From contig NZ_JBFWFX010000002.1 in NCBI RefSeq assembly GCF_050286925.1, forward strand, positions 1-64,000: a DNA stretch of 64,000 bases, read 5' to 3'. The stretch comes from Caloranaerobacter sp050286925 (GTDB lineage: Bacteria > Bacillota > Clostridia > Tissierellales > Thermohalobacteraceae). The position numbers were made by a program, and so were the translations under genes. The notes beneath the pieces are model-generated. The model ran no database searches, had not been told where the DNA came from, and saw only the letters and a program-made list of their open reading frames with translations. The first letter of the stretch is position 1, and every line of letters starts with the position of its first letter. Shown piece after piece: positions 25,655-34,664 of this stretch.

Positions 25655-26470
25655 GTGGGTGCATTATCGTATGTGAAGTTTATTTTTACAATACTTTTGA
25701 TAATAATTCTTTTAAAGCAGTATGTAGAAATGTGGATTCTTTTAGATAAATTTAATCAAAAAGTGCTTAAATATACACTGCCTATTTGTGAAATTCTCCT
25801 TTTGCTTTTTTATGATGGGCTTTTCTTATTCCCTTCTGTTATGGTATTCTTAATTTTAATATATAGATATAATATATTGGATAATAAGACATTTAAGACT
25901 TTTTATCCTATTAGCAAACTTAAGTTTAATGTAAATATTAACTCCATTTTACAGGTTGTTTTCTTATCACCATTTTTATTTTTTATATTTCAAGCAATAA
26001 TTAGTTTTAATTTAGATAGTAGTGGAAATAATTTAATTTATCAAAAACAATTTATTGACTATTTAACGTTTTTTGTATTAACATCTATAATAGCCCCAGT
26101 AGTAGAAGAGTTTACTTTTAGAGTATTGATATACGATAATTGGCTTTCAAGTCTATTTAATAAAAAGATTGTTGCAGTATTAATTTCTTCTGTTATTTTC
26201 GCTTTTACTCACTTTGATTATAAAACATATATTTATACGTTTGTAACAGGTGTAACATTATGTTTTATATATGATATTTATGGGTATTTAGGTTCAGTAA
26301 CTTTACATATGCTTTTTAATATATATTCATTTTTAGGAATGTCAGGTATTAATATAGAGTGGAAAAATTTATTTATAGTATCTTTTATTTCACTATCTAT
26401 ATTAGTTATAAACTATAATGTGAATTATGGACTAAAAGTTTTGCAGAAAAGAAAGAATATAGTTAGATAG
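25655..26470 (+). CDS. CPBP-family intramembrane metalloprotease
   Basis: A 271-residue polytopic membrane protein of the CAAX-protease/bacteriocin-processing (CPBP, Abi) family. Conserved motifs: EE at 151-152 with R156 (EEFTFR), H186 in FAFTHFD, and H218 with N222 (HMLFN), expected to bind zinc or set the active site. The GTG at 25655 is preferred to the TTG at 25631 because GGGGGGA lies 6 bases before it. The substrate is unknown. It sits between clpX and lon, where Bacillus has lonB. A promoter-like TTGAAA-16-TAAAAT lies upstream. Confidence 0.82.
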   Translation: MGALSYVKFIFTILLIIILLKQYVEMWILLDKFNQKVLKYTLPICEILLLLFYDGLFLFPSVMVFLILIYRYNILDNKTFKTFYPISKLKFNVNINSILQVVFLSPFLFFIFQAIISFNLDSSGNNLIYQKQFIDYLTFFVLTSIIAPVVEEFTFRVLIYDNWLSSLFNKKIVAVLISSVIFAFTHFDYKTYIYTFVTGVTLCFIYDIYGYLGSVTLHMLFNIYSFLGMSGINIEWKNLFIVSFISLSILVINYNVNYGLKVLQKRKNIVR

Positions 26471-26523
26471 ATGTAAGTTATGACTATATATTATTGATTT
26501 GCACACTTAAAGGAGTTGATGTT

Positions 26524-28878
26524 ATGGAAGAAAACAAGGTAGTAAACAGAAAAAGAGTAATACCTCTTATACCATTAAGAGGACTTTCTGTATTTCCATA
26601 TATGGTAATGCATTTTGATGTTGGTAGAGATAAATCTATTAATGCTTTAGAACAGGCTATGGTAAATAATTCACTTATTTTTCTTACATCTCAAAAAGAA
26701 GCTAATGTAGATATGCCGTCAGCAGAAGATTTTTACCATGTAGGAACGGTATGTAAGATTAAGCAGATGTTAAAGCTTCCAGGAGACGCTATTAGAGTTT
26801 TAGTTGAAGGAATTAATAGAGGGAAAATCATAGAAATTTTAAAAGAAGACCCATATTTTGAGGTAGAGATAGAGGAATTTATTTACGATACTGAAAAGGA
26901 AAAGGATATAGAAACAGAGGCTATGATGAGGCTTGTATTAGAAGCTTTTGAGGAGTATGTTAAAGTTGGTAATAAGGTTTCTCCGGATGTAGTGATTACA
27001 GTTTCTGAAATTAGTGAACCAGGAAGATTAGCAGATGTTATAGCATCTTATATTCAATTAAAACCAGAGGATAAACAGAAAATATTAGAAGCTTTTGACC
27101 CTTATGAAAGATTAGAAACTCTATACATAATTTTAAAAGAAGAAATAGAAGTATTGGAAATTGAAGAAAAGATATACCAAAGAGTTAGAAAACAAATAAA
27201 CAAATTACAGAAGGAATATTATCTTAAAGAGCAGTTAAAGGCTATACAGAAAGAATTAGGAGAAGATGATGGAATAGAAGCTGAAGTTGAAGAGTATAAG
27301 AAGAAAATAAATAAAATAAAAATGCCAAAAGAAGTAAAAGAAAAGGCATTAAAGGAAGCAGACAGATTATTAAAATTATCTCCTGCATCAGCAGAGACTG
27401 GTGTTATAAGAAACTATTTAGAGTGGATTATTGAGCTTCCTTGGGATAAGAAGACTAAAGATAGAATTGATATTAAAAAGTCTAGAGAAATATTAGATGA
27501 AGACCATTATGGTCTTAAAGATGTTAAAGAGAGAATTCTTGAGTATCTGGCTATAAGACAGTTAGCAAAAAATATGAAAGGACCAATCTTATGTTTAGTT
27601 GGACCTCCTGGAGTTGGAAAGACTTCAATCGCTAAATCTATAGCTAGGTCTTTAAATAGAAAATTCGTTAGAATGTCTCTCGGTGGAGTAAGAGATGAAG
27701 CAGAAATTAGAGGACATAGAAGGACGTATGTAGGAGCTATACCGGGAAGAATAATATCTTCAATGAGAAAAGTAGGTTCAAAAAATCCTGTATTCTTATT
27801 TGATGAGATAGATAAATTAAGTAGTGATTTTAGAGGAGACCCAGCATCAGCATTATTAGAGGTTTTAGACCCTGAGCAGAATAATGCATTTATTGATCAC
27901 TATCTAGAAGTACCTTTTGATTTATCGAAGGTTATGTTTATAACAACAGCGAATACAACATCTACAATTCCGAGACCACTACTTGACAGAATGGAAGTTA
28001 TAAGAATATCTGGTTATACAGAAGAAGAAAAAGTACAGATAGCAATGAAGTATCTGTTACCTAAACAGATGAAAGAGCATGGCTTGAAAAAAGAAAACAT
28101 AGTAATATCAGAAAATACTATAAGAGATATTATAAACAAATATACAAGAGAAGCTGGTGTTAGAAATCTTGAAAGAAATATAGCGAATATATGTAGAAAA
28201 GTCGCTAAAAAGATAGTAGAGGATAATGTAAAAACTGTAAGGATAAATAGTAACAATTTGCATAAATATTTGGGTATTCCTAAATTCAGATATGAAAAGG
28301 CAGCTGAGGAGCATCAGGTGGGAATAGCAACAGGACTAGCTTGGACTGCATTTGGTGGGGAAACTTTATCTATTGAAGTTAATTGTATGAATGGAACAGG
28401 TAAATTGCAGCTTACAGGGCAGCTTGGTGATGTAATGAAGGAATCGGCAATGGCAGGTATAAGTTATATCAGATCAAAGGCTAGTGAATTAGGCATAGAA
28501 GAAGATTTCTATAAAGAAAAGGATATACACATCCATGTTCCAGAAGGAGCTATTCCTAAAGATGGACCATCAGCAGGTATAACAATGGCTACTGCTGTAA
28601 TATCCGCACTATCGAACATTCCAGTTAGAAGTGATGTAGCTATGACTGGTGAAATTACTTTAAGAGGTAGAGTGCTGCCAGTAGGTGGAATAAAAGAAAA
28701 AGTTTTAGCAGCACATAGAGCAGGTATTAAAAAGGTTATTTTACCTTGGGATAATAAAAAGGATATGGAAGAAATACCTGATAAAGTTAAGAGAAAATTA
28801 GAATTTGTATTGGTTAAGAATATGGATGAAGTATTAGAAAATGCCTTAGTGAAAGAGGATGATGGCAATGAAGATTAG
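26524..28878 (+). CDS. lon: ATP-dependent protease La (Lon)
   Basis: A 784-residue protease. The N-terminal substrate domain starts RVIPLIPLRGLSVFPYMVMHFDVGR. The AAA+ module has Walker A GPPGVGKTSIAKS and Walker B VFLFDEIDKL. The C-terminal serine-lysine protease domain has the catalytic serine in PKDGPSAGI and the catalytic lysine in GGIKEKVLAA. I start at ATG 26524 with AAAGGAG; an in-frame upstream extension from 26494 has no ribosome site. The last 11 bases overlap engB. Confidence 0.97.
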   Translation: MEENKVVNRKRVIPLIPLRGLSVFPYMVMHFDVGRDKSINALEQAMVNNSLIFLTSQKEANVDMPSAEDFYHVGTVCKIKQMLKLPGDAIRVLVEGINRGKIIEILKEDPYFEVEIEEFIYDTEKEKDIETEAMMRLVLEAFEEYVKVGNKVSPDVVITVSEISEPGRLADVIASYIQLKPEDKQKILEAFDPYERLETLYIILKEEIEVLEIEEKIYQRVRKQINKLQKEYYLKEQLKAIQKELGEDDGIEAEVEEYKKKINKIKMPKEVKEKALKEADRLLKLSPASAETGVIRNYLEWIIELPWDKKTKDRIDIKKSREILDEDHYGLKDVKERILEYLAIRQLAKNMKGPILCLVGPPGVGKTSIAKSIARSLNRKFVRMSLGGVRDEAEIRGHRRTYVGAIPGRIISSMRKVGSKNPVFLFDEIDKLSSDFRGDPASALLEVLDPEQNNAFIDHYLEVPFDLSKVMFITTANTTSTIPRPLLDRMEVIRISGYTEEEKVQIAMKYLLPKQMKEHGLKKENIVISENTIRDIINKYTREAGVRNLERNIANICRKVAKKIVEDNVKTVRINSNNLHKYLGIPKFRYEKAAEEHQVGIATGLAWTAFGGETLSIEVNCMNGTGKLQLTGQLGDVMKESAMAGISYIRSKASELGIEEDFYKEKDIHIHVPEGAIPKDGPSAGITMATAVISALSNIPVRSDVAMTGEITLRGRVLPVGGIKEKVLAAHRAGIKKVILPWDNKKDMEEIPDKVKRKLEFVLVKNMDEVLENALVKEDDGNED

Positions 28879-29458
28879 AGATGTAAAATTATTAATTACA
28901 GCAGTAAATGAGAATCAGTATCCAAATGAAGGAGTAGTAGAGATAGCTTTAGCCGGAAGATCTAATGTAGGAAAGTCTTCGCTTATCAATGCTTTGATTA
29001 ATAGAAGAAACTTTGCGAGAACTAGTTCTCAACCCGGAAAAACACAAACAATAAACTTTTACAGTATAAATGAAGAACTTAGATTAGTAGATTTACCTGG
29101 ATATGGATATGCTAAGGTTTCAGTAAAAGAGAGAGAAAAATGGGGGAAGATGATAGAAAATTATTTAGTAAATAGGAAATCACTAAAAGAAGTTTTTCTT
29201 CTTTTAGATATCAGACATGCTCCAGGAGAACATGATAAGATGATGTATAATTGGATAAAATCCTTTGGCTATAAGGGAATAATTATAGCTACTAAAGCAG
29301 ATAAAATTGCTAAAGGTAAGTGGCAAAAGCATATATCAATAATAGCAAAAGAGTTAGGAGTAGAAGATAGAAATTTAATAATACCATTTTCTGCAACTAA
29401 AAAGGTTAATGTAGATAAGGTATGGGAGATCATTGAGAATATTTTAGATAAATCTTAA
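28868..29458 (+). CDS. engB: ribosome biogenesis GTP-binding protein EngB/YsxC
   Basis: A 196-residue GTPase essential for 50S assembly. G1 is GRSNVGKSSLINA, G2 is TSSQPGKTQTINFY, G3 is DLPGYGYA, G4 is TKADK, and G5 is PFSATKK. Of three nearby ATGs I choose 28868 because AGAGG at 28854-28858 is properly spaced and the protein then begins MKIRDVKLL as in relatives. Overlaps lon, a conserved pairing. Confidence 0.95.
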   Translation: MKIRDVKLLITAVNENQYPNEGVVEIALAGRSNVGKSSLINALINRRNFARTSSQPGKTQTINFYSINEELRLVDLPGYGYAKVSVKEREKWGKMIENYLVNRKSLKEVFLLLDIRHAPGEHDKMMYNWIKSFGYKGIIIATKADKIAKGKWQKHISIIAKELGVEDRNLIIPFSATKKVNVDKVWEIIENILDKS

Positions 29459-29460
29459 AT

Positions 29461-29500
29461 AGAAATTAAGAGGGACTTAAGCGTCCCTCTTTGATATTTT
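29461..29500 (+). terminator. terminator after engB
   Basis: Stem AAGAGGGAC / GTCCCTCTT with a 6-base loop, then TGATATTTTT. It also faces the convergent small gene ending at 29500. Confidence 0.85.
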
Positions 29501-29715
29501 TATTTATCTTTTGAAAGTATAAGATAGAAACCTAAAACAAAAGCTATACCAATAAAAAGGTAAGCACTTAATGGCAAATAACGTGAAACTTCATTCCAAA
29601 AACTTCCAACTAGTTTATCTACGTGCATAGATACTTGTGCTAGCATGATAGTTAAAGTTAAAGTAAGCAACGATAAACAGATAATTAAAATACCAATTAT
29701 TTTTCTGAATTTCAT
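29500..29715 (-). CDS. small two-helix membrane protein
   Basis: A 71-residue protein with two membrane helices (IIGILIICLSLLTLTLTIML and AYLFIGIAFVLGFYLIL) and a C-terminal LSKDK. GGAGATG directly precedes the ATG at 29715, so the 8-residue extension from 29739 is unlikely. It follows the secreted-protein gene on the same strand with a short gap. The C-terminal half is found again as an orphan fragment at 32043-32141. Function unknown. Confidence 0.6.
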   Translation of the reverse strand: MKFRKIIGILIICLSLLTLTLTIMLAQVSMHVDKLVGSFWNEVSRYLPLSAYLFIGIAFVLGFYLILSKDK

Positions 29716-29740
29716 ATATTTTTCATCTCCTAATTTCAAA

Positions 29741-30457
29741 TCATTTCAAATTTATAATTTTTGTTTCGTTTTTAAATTTACTGTATTCAATAACTTTATA
29801 TAGCCTATAGTTTCCATCAGGTGTTGGTTCATAATATTCTTCTCTATATGGGTGTGAAATTAATGACGAGTTATATAGTTTGTATTGAGATCTAGTATTT
29901 GGAGCCATATGGTATGTTATCTTTATTTTTGGAAGAATTGCTTCATAACAATAAACAATTTTAGTTTTTCCTGTAGGTTTGTAAATTGGTCTATTTTTTG
30001 TGTTATAGTATAACTCTTCTTGAATAACCTTACTTACTCTGTAATTTCTTTTAATATATGCCTTTATGTATTCATTTTTCTTTAATGGAGCAGATGTTTT
30101 AGCACCTGAAAAAGATTCACTTTTTCCAAATGAATATCCTAATGCAAATTCTACCTGCCTTTTTAGAAGAGTAAATGCAAAGGAGCCTGTATAAGTATGA
30201 CTATAAGTGGTTGAATATGAAATAGTATCGGTTTCACCATTTCTTTGAGCTGGGTTACCTTCGTATATAAGGTTCCAATTTCCTTTTGTTTCAGTTTTTA
30301 TATTTTTTATGATAGATTTTATTCGCCATGTATAACCCTCTGAATGTCTGCTATCTGGAGTAATATCGTCTATTTTAGGTGATGCAAAGACAGAGGTGTT
30401 TAAATATAGAGAGAGTAAAACAAACAACAAAATTTTGGAAATTGATTTAAAATTCAC
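29741..30457 (-). CDS. secreted protein of unknown function
   Basis: A 238-residue exported protein. The GTG at 30457 has GGGGGGA seven bases upstream and gives a clean signal peptide (KSISKILLFVLLSLYLNTSV, cleavage near ASPK). The mature part has a long alternating polar/aromatic stretch (TISYSTTYSHTYTGSFAFT, then VEFALGYSFGKSESFSG) that looks like amphipathic beta-hairpins, as in some beta-pore or secreted colonisation proteins. This is only a resemblance. A perfect-looking promoter precedes it. Probably co-transcribed with the small membrane protein at 29500. Confidence 0.6.
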   Translation of the reverse strand: MNFKSISKILLFVLLSLYLNTSVFASPKIDDITPDSRHSEGYTWRIKSIIKNIKTETKGNWNLIYEGNPAQRNGETDTISYSTTYSHTYTGSFAFTLLKRQVEFALGYSFGKSESFSGAKTSAPLKKNEYIKAYIKRNYRVSKVIQEELYYNTKNRPIYKPTGKTKIVYCYEAILPKIKITYHMAPNTRSQYKLYNSSLISHPYREEYYEPTPDGNYRLYKVIEYSKFKNETKIINLK

Positions 30458-30492
30458 AAAATATCCCCCCAATTTAAAATTTATGTGTTTTA

Positions 30493-30521
30493 ATTATAAA
30501 ACAATTCAACATTGATGTCAA
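30493..30521 (-). promoter_or_regulatory. sigma-A promoter of the secreted protein gene
   Basis: On the minus strand TTGACA (30521-30516), 17-base spacer, TATAAT (30498-30493), 36 bases before the GTG start. Confidence 0.8.
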
Positions 30522-30537
30522 TAATATACAAAACAAC

Positions 30538-30600
30538 ATTTTTATGGTTTATATGGACATTATATGATTTGTAAATGCGTAAATATGTAATAAAGAAACG
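30538..30600 (+). repeat. repeat family C, diverged copy 1
   Basis: Resembles the 60-bp sequences at 32157-32220 and 37772-37832 (CATTTTTATGG.., ATTATAT.., AAATATGTAATAAAG) but is more diverged and lacks the ribosome-site end. Confidence 0.45.
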
Positions 30601-30674
30601 ATTTTTAATAAAAACTTAACATGTAACGCAAATTATATTTTATTTACAGTTAATATAAAATTAAATATTTTTAT

Positions 30675-30957
30675 TTAACTTTTGCCAAATTTTATTTCGC
30701 TAACAATCATTCCTGTAAGAATAAATATACTTCCTAAAATTGCTTTAGATGTCATAACTTCACGAAGAAATATATAAGCAGATATAGTAGAAAAAACAGG
30801 TTCAGCTGTATATATTAAGGCAGTATGCGCAGGTGATGTAAACCTTTGCATAGTATTTTGAATTATGTATGCTCCAGATGCAGTTAAAATGCCTGTAATA
30901 AATATAGCTATCCATACATCTGTAGATTTAGGAATAATGAAATTTTTTGTAGATATA
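30675..30957 (-). pseudogene. truncated EamA-family transporter
   Basis: The minus strand reads the last 90 or so codons of an EamA/DMT transporter, from about STKNFIIPKSTDVWIAIFIT through FTSPAHTALIYTAEPVFS to a stop at 30675. It is nearly identical to the C-terminal part of the full gene at 33699-34574. The first two thirds are missing. Homology breaks at about 30957, 28 bp before a dispersed repeat. Confidence 0.85.
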
Positions 30958-30984
30958 TTATATGAAACTTTATAAAATTGTGTC

Positions 30985-31081
30985 AGAACAAAATCTTCGA
31001 TTTAAATAAATTGAAGTTTCAATAAAATCAACATTAAATCTTTAAAATATAGGATTTTATTATAATTTCCTATGGATTATA
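30985..31081 (+). repeat. dispersed repeat, subtype B, copy 4
   Basis: Begins AGAACAAAATCTTCG and ends TTTCCTATGGATTATAA like other copies, but the middle (TTTCAATAAAATCAACATTA onward, ending in GGATTTTATTATAATTTCC) is a different sequence, matched only by the left half of copy 6 at 46348. A distinct subfamily with its own hairpin. Confidence 0.8.
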
Positions 31082-31082
31082 A

Positions 31083-31108
31083 AAAAAGCTTCCAAAAGGA
31101 AGCTTTTT
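31083..31108. terminator. terminator after rubredoxin
   Basis: Stem AAAAAGCTTCC / GGAAGCTTTTT, loop AAAA. T-rich on both strands; serves the minus-strand rubredoxin gene. Confidence 0.8.
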
Positions 31109-31119
31109 ATGACATAATT

Positions 31120-31281
31120 TTATTCAACTTTTTCAAACATATCTTTGCCTACACCGCATATTGGACATACCCAATCATCTGGTATATCTTCAAATGCAGT
31201 TCCAGCAGCTATACCGCTATCTGGGTCTCCTTTCTCAGGGTCATAAATGTATCCACAAGCTACACATACATATTTATCCAT
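31120..31281 (-). CDS. rubredoxin
   Basis: A 53-residue rubredoxin, MDKYVCVACGYIYDPEKGDP at the start and DDWVCPICGVGKDMFEKVE at the end. The two CxxCG pairs (C6, C9 and C39, C42) bind one iron. A small electron carrier of anaerobes, often serving peroxide and superoxide reductases. RBS GGAG precedes the ATG. Monocistronic. Confidence 0.95.
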   Translation of the reverse strand: MDKYVCVACGYIYDPEKGDPDSGIAAGTAFEDIPDDWVCPICGVGKDMFEKVE

Positions 31282-31450
31282 TGCAAAATCTCCTTTCATG
31301 TATTTTCAATGTATTAAATACCCTGCTATAAAAATATTAAACATAAAAATTAGATATGTTAAAATAAAATCTATGAGTCAAAAATTTAAAATAGATTAAC
31401 ACATATTTATAAAATAAATATTTTGTCTGCAGCTTGAAAAATTTTTAAGG

Positions 31451-31480
31451 TTGACTTTTTTGAAGAAAAGTATTTATACT
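31451..31480 (+). promoter_or_regulatory. promoter upstream of ATPase copy A
   Basis: TTGACT, 18-base spacer, TATACT. A second -10-like GGTATAAT sits closer to the gene at 31546 within sequence shared with copy B (34683), where it has TTGATT 18 bases upstream. The remainder of 31282-31599 shows no gene. Confidence 0.45.
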
Positions 31481-31599
31481 TTAATAAGGTTATAATGGTT
31501 ATGTTTGTTTTATAAAAACTTTTAATTAACTGTTTGTCCAATTGGGTATAATAATCCCGTTAAAGTTATTAATAAAATAATTAAATGGGTGTGATTGTG

Positions 31600-32010
31600 T
31601 TGAAACTAATAATTAATAAGACCATTTCAAGTGATTTGTATAAAGCTAAAAATATTCTAGATGAAATAATTAATAAAGTTAATATGGCTATTTGTGACGA
31701 AGATATAATATTTGAAGTAAAACTTATTTTAAATGAACTTGTAGCAAATAGTATTATTCATGGTAATAAGCAAGATGAATGTAAAATAGTCAATGTTTAT
31801 ATAAAAATACAAAATGAACTAATAAGGATTGAAGTGACTGATGAAGGTAAAGGCATTGACTATGATATCGATGAGTATGATCCTATGGATTTAAAAATTG
31901 GTGGTAGAGGACTTGTGATAGTCAATGGATTAAGTGATGAGTTTTATATTGAAAAAAATAAAGTTATATCTATTAAATATTTAAAGAGGAAATCAAAATA
32001 TATCATGTAA
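31600..32010 (+). CDS. RsbW/SpoIIAB-like ATP-binding protein, copy A
   Basis: A 136-residue single-domain GHKL ATPase of the anti-sigma kinase type. The N box is LILNELVANSIIHGN near 47-60, G1 VTDEGKGIDYD, G2 IGGRGLVIVNGLSDE. I choose TTG 31600, with GGTGTGAT five bases upstream; an in-frame ATG at 31585 lacks a ribosome site. No sigma factor or anti-anti-sigma partner is adjacent, so the target is unknown. Nearly identical to the protein at 34736-35122; the C-terminus here carries 8 extra residues (LKRKSKYIM end). Confidence 0.8.
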   Translation: MKLIINKTISSDLYKAKNILDEIINKVNMAICDEDIIFEVKLILNELVANSIIHGNKQDECKIVNVYIKIQNELIRIEVTDEGKGIDYDIDEYDPMDLKIGGRGLVIVNGLSDEFYIEKNKVISIKYLKRKSKYIM

Positions 32011-32042
32011 TGTAAGTATTTACGATTTTTGATATATGTTTT

Positions 32043-32141
32043 TTATTTGTCTTTTGAAAGTATTAGGTAAGAACCTAAAATAAAAGATATACCAATAAAA
32101 AAATAAATACTTAATGGCAGATATTTTGAAAACTGGTTCCA
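32043..32141 (-). pseudogene. orphan C-terminal fragment of the two-helix protein
   Basis: The minus strand reads WNQFSKYLPLSIYFFIGISF then ILGSYLILSKDK and stop, matching the last 32 residues of the protein at 29500-29715 (WNEVSRYLPLSAYLFIGIAF). No start or N-terminal part remains. Confidence 0.8.
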
Positions 32142-32156
32142 ATGTGAAATAATAGA

Positions 32157-32220
32157 TTTGCATTTTTATGGTTGTTATGGGGATTATGTAATATACAAAT
32201 ATGCAATAAAGAGGTGATTG
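32157..32220 (+). repeat. repeat family C, copy 2
   Basis: TTTGCATTTTTATGGTTGTT through AAATATGCAATAAAGAGGTG. Ends TTGCAT and ATGCAA are inverted. It ends in the ribosome site of yjbQ. Close match to 37772-37832, which is placed the same way before the HD gene. Confidence 0.7.
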
Positions 32221-32222
32221 GG

Positions 32223-32621
32223 TTGATAAAAACTTTACAGATAAAGACAGAAAAGCATACAGAGTTTATAGATATAACAAGAAAAGTACAAGAAATAATA
32301 ATGAGTTCAAAAGTTAAAAGTGGTGTTTGTTATATTTTTGTACCACATACAACAGCTGGAATAACAATAAACGAAAATGCCGATCCTGATGTAAAGTCTG
32401 ATATGTTGATGGAGCTTAATAAAATAATACCGTTTGACGATAATTATAAGCATATTGAGGGGAACTCTTCAGCACATATAAAAGCTAGTTTATTGGGTTT
32501 TTCAGAAACAGTTTTTATAGAAGATGGACAATTATTATTGGGTACATGGCAAGGTATATATTTTTGTGAGTTTGATGGACCAAGATTTAGAAAGGTTTAC
32601 GTAAAAATTATTGAAGATTAA
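32223..32621 (+). CDS. yjbQ: YjbQ/UPF0047 family protein
   Basis: A 132-residue protein of the YjbQ family, described as secondary thiamine-phosphate synthase. Conserved features: CYIFVPHTTAGITINENADPDV near 45-65 and HIEGNSSAHIKASLLG near 95, with histidines that form the metal site, and GTWQGIYFCEFDGPR near the end. Starts at TTG 32223 after GAGGTGATT. The family length is normal. Physiological role is uncertain because thiamine synthesis genes are not nearby. Confidence 0.85.
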   Translation: MIKTLQIKTEKHTEFIDITRKVQEIIMSSKVKSGVCYIFVPHTTAGITINENADPDVKSDMLMELNKIIPFDDNYKHIEGNSSAHIKASLLGFSETVFIEDGQLLLGTWQGIYFCEFDGPRFRKVYVKIIED

Positions 32622-32680
32622 TTAGTAAAAGACATAAAAAATACGAAGATTGGGATATACTAACTCTGAGGTGATTTAAG

Positions 32681-33556
32681 TTGAGAAAGACAGTAAAGTT
32701 TAAAAGAATAATTTTTGTTTTAATACTTATTTTAATAATTTTACCAGTTAGTATATCCTGTAGTAAACAACAAGAAAAACCGTCGCCTAAAATAAACAAA
32801 GATGAAATACCTACTTCATTAAAGGCTATGGTAGAAGATGTAGAAAATATATTTAATGAAATAGAAAAGATAAAAGAAGAGAAAGAGATGGCAGCAGAAG
32901 ATAAAAAGAAAGAAGAGGAAAAAAATAAACAGCAAAAAGATGAAAAACAAGATGAGTTAAAAGACAAAATGGGGCAATCAGAGAAAAAGTCTGAAGAAGG
33001 AAAAAAAGAGACAGATATAGAGGAGAAAATAAAAAAAGCGTGGGAAGCTGTAAATAAAGTAATTGTTAATGTTCATAAGAAATGGAATGATTACGAGTTA
33101 GACGTTGTAAAAGATGGTATAAGAGAAGAAGATATAAAGAAATTTGAAGAAGCTCTTGATAATTTGACAATTTCAGCAGATGCTAAAAATGAAATTAAAT
33201 CTTTATTTGATGCAAATAATGTAACTTTGCGACTTTCGAACTTTTTAAATATGTATAAAGGAAATCCTGATGGTGAGGTTGCAAAATTAAAGTATAATAT
33301 TAGACAGATACATTTGTACGGAGAAATTAATGAATGGGTTAAGGCTATCGAGATGTCAAAATACCTAGAACCTATTTTTGAAAGACTTAACCAAAAAATA
33401 AAATTAGACAAAAAAGATGAAAAACTTAAAGAAAAACTAAAAGATTCTATACAAGATTTAAAAAGTGTTATAGATAAAAAGAATGTTGAATTATTAAAAA
33501 TTAAGAGAGATATAGCACTTCAAAATTTAGATACTTTAAAAGAAGCAGCTAAGTAG
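32681..33556 (+). CDS. coiled-coil lipoprotein of unknown function
   Basis: A 291-residue protein starting at TTG after GAGGTGATTT. The N-terminus is a lipoprotein signal (IIFVLILILIILPVSISC) with lipid Cys at about 27. Residues 60-120 are a highly charged lysine/glutamate coiled coil. The remainder is helical with an RQIHLYGEINEWVKAIEMSKYLEP segment. No known domain recognised. Downstream of yjbQ with a 60-bp gap, so perhaps the same transcript. Confidence 0.7.
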   Translation: MRKTVKFKRIIFVLILILIILPVSISCSKQQEKPSPKINKDEIPTSLKAMVEDVENIFNEIEKIKEEKEMAAEDKKKEEEKNKQQKDEKQDELKDKMGQSEKKSEEGKKETDIEEKIKKAWEAVNKVIVNVHKKWNDYELDVVKDGIREEDIKKFEEALDNLTISADAKNEIKSLFDANNVTLRLSNFLNMYKGNPDGEVAKLKYNIRQIHLYGEINEWVKAIEMSKYLEPIFERLNQKIKLDKKDEKLKEKLKDSIQDLKSVIDKKNVELLKIKRDIALQNLDTLKEAAK

Positions 33557-33568
33557 ATTAAAATATTT

Positions 33569-33602
33569 AAAAGGCGTTTCGTATAAACGGAGCGCTTTTT
33601 AC
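33569..33602 (+). terminator. terminator after lipoprotein gene
   Basis: A wobble-containing stem AAAGGCGTTTCGT / ACGGAGCGCTTT followed by a T run. Confidence 0.6.
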
Positions 33603-33698
33603 TATGAAATCAATCATTTTTTCAAACCTTTATTTGAAAATCTTAGAAAATATTGTATAATTTAATTGTACTTGTTATAATGGGGAGCTAAATACTAC

Positions 33699-34574
33699 TT
33701 AGTTTTTGACTGAGCTTGTTAATTTATTAAACTTTATTTCACCAAGAATCATTCCTGTAAGAATAAATATACTTCCTAAAATTGCTTTAAATGTCATAAC
33801 TTCATGAAGAAATATATAAGCAAATATAGCAGAAAAAACAGGTTCAGCTGTATATATTAAGGCAGTATGCGTAGGTGATGTAAACCTTTGCATAGTGTTT
33901 TGAATTATGTATGCTCCAGATGTAGCTAAAATGCCTGTAATAAATATAGCTATCCATACATCTGTAGACTTAGGAATAATGAAATTTTCTGTAGATAGAG
34001 AAAAAATTAAACTTAATATTCCGACAATTCCTATTTGTATAACCGCTAAAGCTATTGAGTCAACCTCTGTTGTGTATTTCCCAACTAGTATTATATGAAA
34101 GGCAAATGCAAAAGCACATATTAGAGTATAAAGGTCTCCTATATTGAGAGATAAATTTGAATTAAGAGTCATAAATCCAAGTCCTAGTATTGCTAGTAAT
34201 ACACCAATTATTGTTGATATATTCGGTATTTTTTTAAGGAGAATTGCAGAGAAAACTGGTACTAATACAACAGAAAAGCCAGTTATAAAACCAGATTTAG
34301 ACGCTGTTGTATATAATAAACCAACAGTTTGGAATGCATATCCAGCAAATAGAACTATACCAATAATAGAACCTAAAAATAAAGTCTTTTTATTTAAATT
34401 TTTCATATTGTTAAAAAATATTAAAGAAGAAACTATAAAAGCAACAAAAAATCTGATAGTTAAGAAATTATATGTAGGGATATCTTTAAGAGCGTTTTTT
34501 GTTATTACGAAAGTGGATCCCCAAACGATTGTAACTAACAAAAGAGCTAAATCAGCTTTAAGTTGTTTTGACAT
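33699..34574 (-). CDS. EamA-family (DMT superfamily) transporter
   Basis: A 291-residue membrane protein with ten predicted helices in two EamA repeats. The first begins LALLLVTIVWGSTFVITKNAL, the second starts around IGDLYTLICAFAFAFHIILVG. The typical EamA closing signature FTSPTHTALIYTAEPVFSAIFAYIFLHEVM is near 245-270. Likely exports or imports small metabolites; substrate cannot be told. The truncated near-twin is at 30675-30957. Confidence 0.88.
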   Translation of the reverse strand: MSKQLKADLALLLVTIVWGSTFVITKNALKDIPTYNFLTIRFFVAFIVSSLIFFNNMKNLNKKTLFLGSIIGIVLFAGYAFQTVGLLYTTASKSGFITGFSVVLVPVFSAILLKKIPNISTIIGVLLAILGLGFMTLNSNLSLNIGDLYTLICAFAFAFHIILVGKYTTEVDSIALAVIQIGIVGILSLIFSLSTENFIIPKSTDVWIAIFITGILATSGAYIIQNTMQRFTSPTHTALIYTAEPVFSAIFAYIFLHEVMTFKAILGSIFILTGMILGEIKFNKLTSSVKN

Positions 34575-34664
34575 ATTAACCCTCCTAAAAGCTCATATAA
34601 TACATTATATCATAAAAATTTTTAACAGTTTATATTATAATAATCTGATTTTAACATTTGATTA

